Below, piece by piece: positions 61,394 through 64,000 of a stretch of 64,000 nucleotides of DNA (position 1 is the first letter of the stretch; the number at the start of each line of letters is the position of its first letter). The notes under the pieces were generated by a model. The model saw only the letters and a program-made list of their open reading frames with translations. It was not told the DNA's origin and made no database searches. Origin of the DNA: Leptospira noumeaensis (GTDB lineage: Bacteria; Spirochaetota; Leptospiria; Leptospirales; Leptospiraceae); contig NZ_RQFK01000023.1 in the NCBI RefSeq assembly GCF_004770765.1, positions 62,001-126,000 on the forward strand. Reading direction: 5' to 3'. Made by a program: the position numbers and the translations under genes.

Positions 61394-63256
61394 ATGAAGG
61401 CAAAAAACATTCTTCCCAGTTTTTTTGGGCTCATTTTTATCGTTTTAGGTGTTTCGTTGGTAGTGTTCTATGCTACGAAATCTTGGGAGACTTTTCTCAA
61501 TCTCTGTCCCAACAAAGATTTTTTGTCTTGGGATGAAAATATCCGACTGAACCAAGTCCTAGACCAGTATGTAGATTTTCGTACGGGAAGTTTTTTCAAA
61601 GCAGTGATGCCATTTTTGGAAAGTCCGACTTGGCCACCTCTCCGCTCTATTTTAACTTTTGTTACTCTCTACTTGCCAATTGACGCTTATGAAACCTATA
61701 GGGATTCTTTTTTAGGGCTTTTGTTTTTGATTTTAGTATATCCAGCTCTGGTTTATATTGTTTTTCGCATAACAAAGTCACTATTTTGGTCAGGACTTCT
61801 TTCTGGTCTTATTTTGATCCTCACCATCCAAACCGGAGAAGTGCCTGCCTATTCACTTTCTTCCATGTTAGAAACGCAATCCATGTTTTTTCTTTTGTTT
61901 TCTGTTTATGCCATTTATCGTTTGTATGATGTAGACAACCGTGAAAGAGAAATTGATTCCACAACAAAGTTGTTAGTTCTATTTTCTTTGTTTGGATTTT
62001 ATTTTACAAAATACCCGTATGGGATTTTGTTTTTTATGGCATGTTTCGCCTATGAACTTTTAAGATCTCCCAGTCTTTACAAAGATGCTTTGTTTTACTT
62101 ATTAAAACATTATGCGAAAGGGATTCGATTAGTCTATTTAGTTTTTGTAGTGCTTATGGTGTTTTCTTTGCCAGTTCTACGAGTGGTCACAAAAATCAAT
62201 CTCAACCAAAAAGGGTTCAAACAGTTTATGTTTGGAATCACCTTTGTTTTGTTTGTGGATCTTTCTATTTATTTTTTCCGTAAAAGGGATGAAATCAAAA
62301 AAATATTTCCGAAAACGGTAGTGGTTCTTTGGGTTTATGCAGTATTTCCGGCTTTTCTTTGGTTATTTATGAATCCTGACCGGGTGAATGCTCTCATCGA
62401 TGCCCAAATGATTGTGAATGCATACACAAGAAGTTTTTTCTTAACTCTTTGGACGGAACCAGGCCTGGATCCTTCTGTACCTGGGGTATTTGATTTTATT
62501 TGGGGGTTTCGCACTCTCATTGTGTTTGCAGTTCTTTCTCTTCTTTATTTCGTATTACGAAGTGGAATCAAATTCCAATCTAAGCTAAAAGATCCACTCC
62601 TTGCAGGAACTCTTGTTTTATTTTTGGAACTTCTTATTTTAGAACTGACAACGGGAAATAAACAACCAAGGCATGTATTGCAGTTTATCCCTGCCATCGG
62701 GCTTGTGAGTTTCCTTTGGATCTTGCGTTTGTACGAGTTAGCTGAGACAAAAATAGAAAAAATCACTTCTGTTTCCGTATTTTTACTCACCGCTATTTTT
62801 GTGTTTTCAAATTCATTGTATTCTCAAGGAATTCTTTCTGGGAATTTTTTTGAGAAAAAAATGTTTTGTTACCGTGGGATGAATGCCGGTGATTTCCAAC
62901 CAGCAAGAGAGATCGCCGAACAGATATCACCTGAGAAAAAATACATTTTGATCAATGCCTTCCATTTTGAAGAAAAGTATAGTTCTCGAGGTCGGGTGCT
63001 CGCATCAGATTTCGATCTTGCGATGAAACTAAAAACTTATAAACAAGGTATGGTTCGAAATGATAACAAATATCGTTGGAAAGAATGGACCGATTTTGAT
63101 TCCGTTCTTTTATTAAGCGATGTTTGTCCTGATAGTTTTGTCGAAGAAAAATTTGAAAATCGTACAAAAACCTTGAATAGTAAATCAACATTACTGTCTA
63201 CTTATAGAGAAAGTTCTGGCATTGCCTGCCTTCAAGAATATAAATTGCTCAAATAA
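61394..63256 (+). CDS. polytopic membrane protein, GT-C glycosyltransferase-like
   Basis: A 620-residue membrane protein with about a dozen spans. After the first span comes SWDENIRLNQVLDQYVDFRTGSFFKAV, with an Asp-Glu in the first periplasmic loop as seen in GT-C lipid-linked mannosyl/arabinosyl transferases; a soluble periplasmic domain forms the C-terminus. I prefer the ATG at 61394 (AAAGG 5 bases upstream); ATG 61376 is an alternative, and an in-frame TTG lies at 61304. It lies 12 bases before the RND transporter gene. A role in glycosylating envelope components is inferred. Confidence 0.65.
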   Translation: MKAKNILPSFFGLIFIVLGVSLVVFYATKSWETFLNLCPNKDFLSWDENIRLNQVLDQYVDFRTGSFFKAVMPFLESPTWPPLRSILTFVTLYLPIDAYETYRDSFLGLLFLILVYPALVYIVFRITKSLFWSGLLSGLILILTIQTGEVPAYSLSSMLETQSMFFLLFSVYAIYRLYDVDNREREIDSTTKLLVLFSLFGFYFTKYPYGILFFMACFAYELLRSPSLYKDALFYLLKHYAKGIRLVYLVFVVLMVFSLPVLRVVTKINLNQKGFKQFMFGITFVLFVDLSIYFFRKRDEIKKIFPKTVVVLWVYAVFPAFLWLFMNPDRVNALIDAQMIVNAYTRSFFLTLWTEPGLDPSVPGVFDFIWGFRTLIVFAVLSLLYFVLRSGIKFQSKLKDPLLAGTLVLFLELLILELTTGNKQPRHVLQFIPAIGLVSFLWILRLYELAETKIEKITSVSVFLLTAIFVFSNSLYSQGILSGNFFEKKMFCYRGMNAGDFQPAREIAEQISPEKKYILINAFHFEEKYSSRGRVLASDFDLAMKLKTYKQGMVRNDNKYRWKEWTDFDSVLLLSDVCPDSFVEEKFENRTKTLNSKSTLLSTYRESSGIACLQEYKLLK

Positions 63257-63268
63257 AGAAAGGGTATT

Positions 63269-64000
63269 ATGAGTATAGCTTCTTTTTCCATCAAACGTCC
63301 CATTTTTATATCTTCGTTGGTCATCATTATGGTGATTACGGGATTTATTTCTTTGAAACGAATTGGTGTTGATCTTTTCCCTGACATCAATATTCCCTTT
63401 GTTGTCGTTTCGACTGTGTATCCAGGTGCAGGCCCGGAAGAAATTGAAACTTCCATATCCAAACCTTTGGAAGAGGAACTCAGTTCCATCTCTGGATTGA
63501 AACGGATCACATCCAGAAACCAAGAAGGGATTTCGATGGTCTTTGCTGAGTTCAATCTCACAACAGACATCAAATACGCCGAACAACAAGTTCGGGACAA
63601 AACAGCTCGCGTCAAACCACTCTTCCCCGAATCTTCGAAAGAACCACTTGTCCAAAGGTTTGATCCATCAGACCAACCCATCATGAGGATTTCCCTTTTT
63701 GCAGACTTACCAGAAGGGGAACTTTATGATTTGGCAAAAGAAAAAATCAAAACCAAGTTAGAACAAGTCAACAACGTGGGCGCTGTAAAAATCATTGGTG
63801 GTTCACGCCGGGAAATCCACATCGAACTGGATCGTAACAAAATCAATTCCTACCAAGTCCCAGCCCTTGCGATTGGAAACCAAATCAAAAACTCCGGAGT
63901 TAATATTCCCGCGGGAAAGGTAGAAGGTGGGGACAAAGAAACATCTTTTCGAACTGTTGCCAAATACGAATCCTTATCTCAAATCGAAAACACAGTGGTA
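63269..64000 (+). CDS. RND efflux transporter, partial
   Basis: The first 244 codons of an AcrB/MexB/CusA-type RND transporter; the rest lies beyond the window. It begins SIASFSIKRPIFISSLVIIMVITGFISLKRIGVDLFPDINIPFVVVSTVYPGAGPEEIETSISKPLEEELSSISGLKRI, the standard first span and porter-domain start of the hydrophobe/amphiphile efflux family. The porter domain continues QVNNVGAVKIIGGSRREIHIELDRNKI. AAAGAAAGGG precedes the ATG. No membrane-fusion-protein gene is visible upstream. Confidence 0.93.
   Translation, partial: MSIASFSIKRPIFISSLVIIMVITGFISLKRIGVDLFPDINIPFVVVSTVYPGAGPEEIETSISKPLEEELSSISGLKRITSRNQEGISMVFAEFNLTTDIKYAEQQVRDKTARVKPLFPESSKEPLVQRFDPSDQPIMRISLFADLPEGELYDLAKEKIKTKLEQVNNVGAVKIIGGSRREIHIELDRNKINSYQVPALAIGNQIKNSGVNIPAGKVEGGDKETSFRTVAKYESLSQIENTVV

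Overview
The window looks like a chromosomal segment of a spirochaete of the genus Leptospira, most likely from the saprophytic/environmental side. This rests on recognising protein families, on the many short lipoproteins with spirochaete-style lipoboxes (FLIQC, LTNC, FFLQC), on AT-rich coding sequence with A/T-ending codons, and on the mix of cbb3 oxidase, eukaryotic-type UDP-glucose pyrophosphorylase and a MeaA-type mutase. No database search was possible. The segment is densely coding: no gene-free stretch exceeds about 200 bases. I see no rRNA, tRNA, CRISPR array, insertion sequence or prophage.

Layout. 1-2.35 kb: a partial lipoprotein, a hotdog thioesterase, an alpha/beta hydrolase and two small exported proteins. 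2.3-5.8 kb: a leftward operon of outer-membrane protein, YgjP-like metallopeptidase, low-Mr tyrosine phosphatase and type II NADH dehydrogenase. 5.9-8.9 kb: a rightward parA-parB partition locus with two near-identical palindromes (one before parA, one inside parB), a DUF1569-like protein and an FMN reductase. 8.8-15.5 kb: an acyltransferase, a cyclic-nucleotide-binding protein, a HATPase-HDOD fusion, a NAD-kinase-like/STAS fusion and an HU protein. 15.6-20.9 kb: a lipid/glycerophosphate operon (alkyl-DHAP-synthase-like flavoprotein, TetR regulator, diacylglycerol kinase, GlpD, thioesterase). 20.9-24 kb: a B12-dependent MeaA/ethylmalonyl-CoA-type mutase and its MeaB GTPase chaperone.

24-31.4 kb: a membrane protein, a lytic transglycosylase, a response regulator, aspartase, several small exported proteins and a compact module of Spy/CnrX-like lipoprotein, ECF sigma factor and single-span putative anti-sigma factor. 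31.4-39.5 kb: a leftward cbb3 cytochrome oxidase operon, ccoN-O-Q-P-G-H-I-S plus a SafE-like protein, with an FNR-like box upstream. 39.5-49 kb: a coiled-coil membrane protein, gltBD and two envelope proteins. 49-54 kb: shikimate kinase, HDOD protein, CheD, TraB-family protein, a Cys-rich copper-storage-like protein with a companion lipoprotein, and a lipase-fold protein lacking its serine.

54-64 kb: UDP-glucose pyrophosphorylase; a TetR/thioesterase divergent pair sharing a perfect 14-bp inverted-repeat operator; a large protein with a degenerate papain fold and Fn3 modules downstream of exbB-tonB (no exbD); a multi-span putative glycosyltransferase; and the start of an RND efflux transporter.

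The most interesting signals are the everted parS-like palindromes of the par locus, the sigma/anti-sigma/Spy sensor module followed by a 27-base palindrome, the NADK-STAS fusion, and the pseudo-papain protein coupled to ExbB-TonB.
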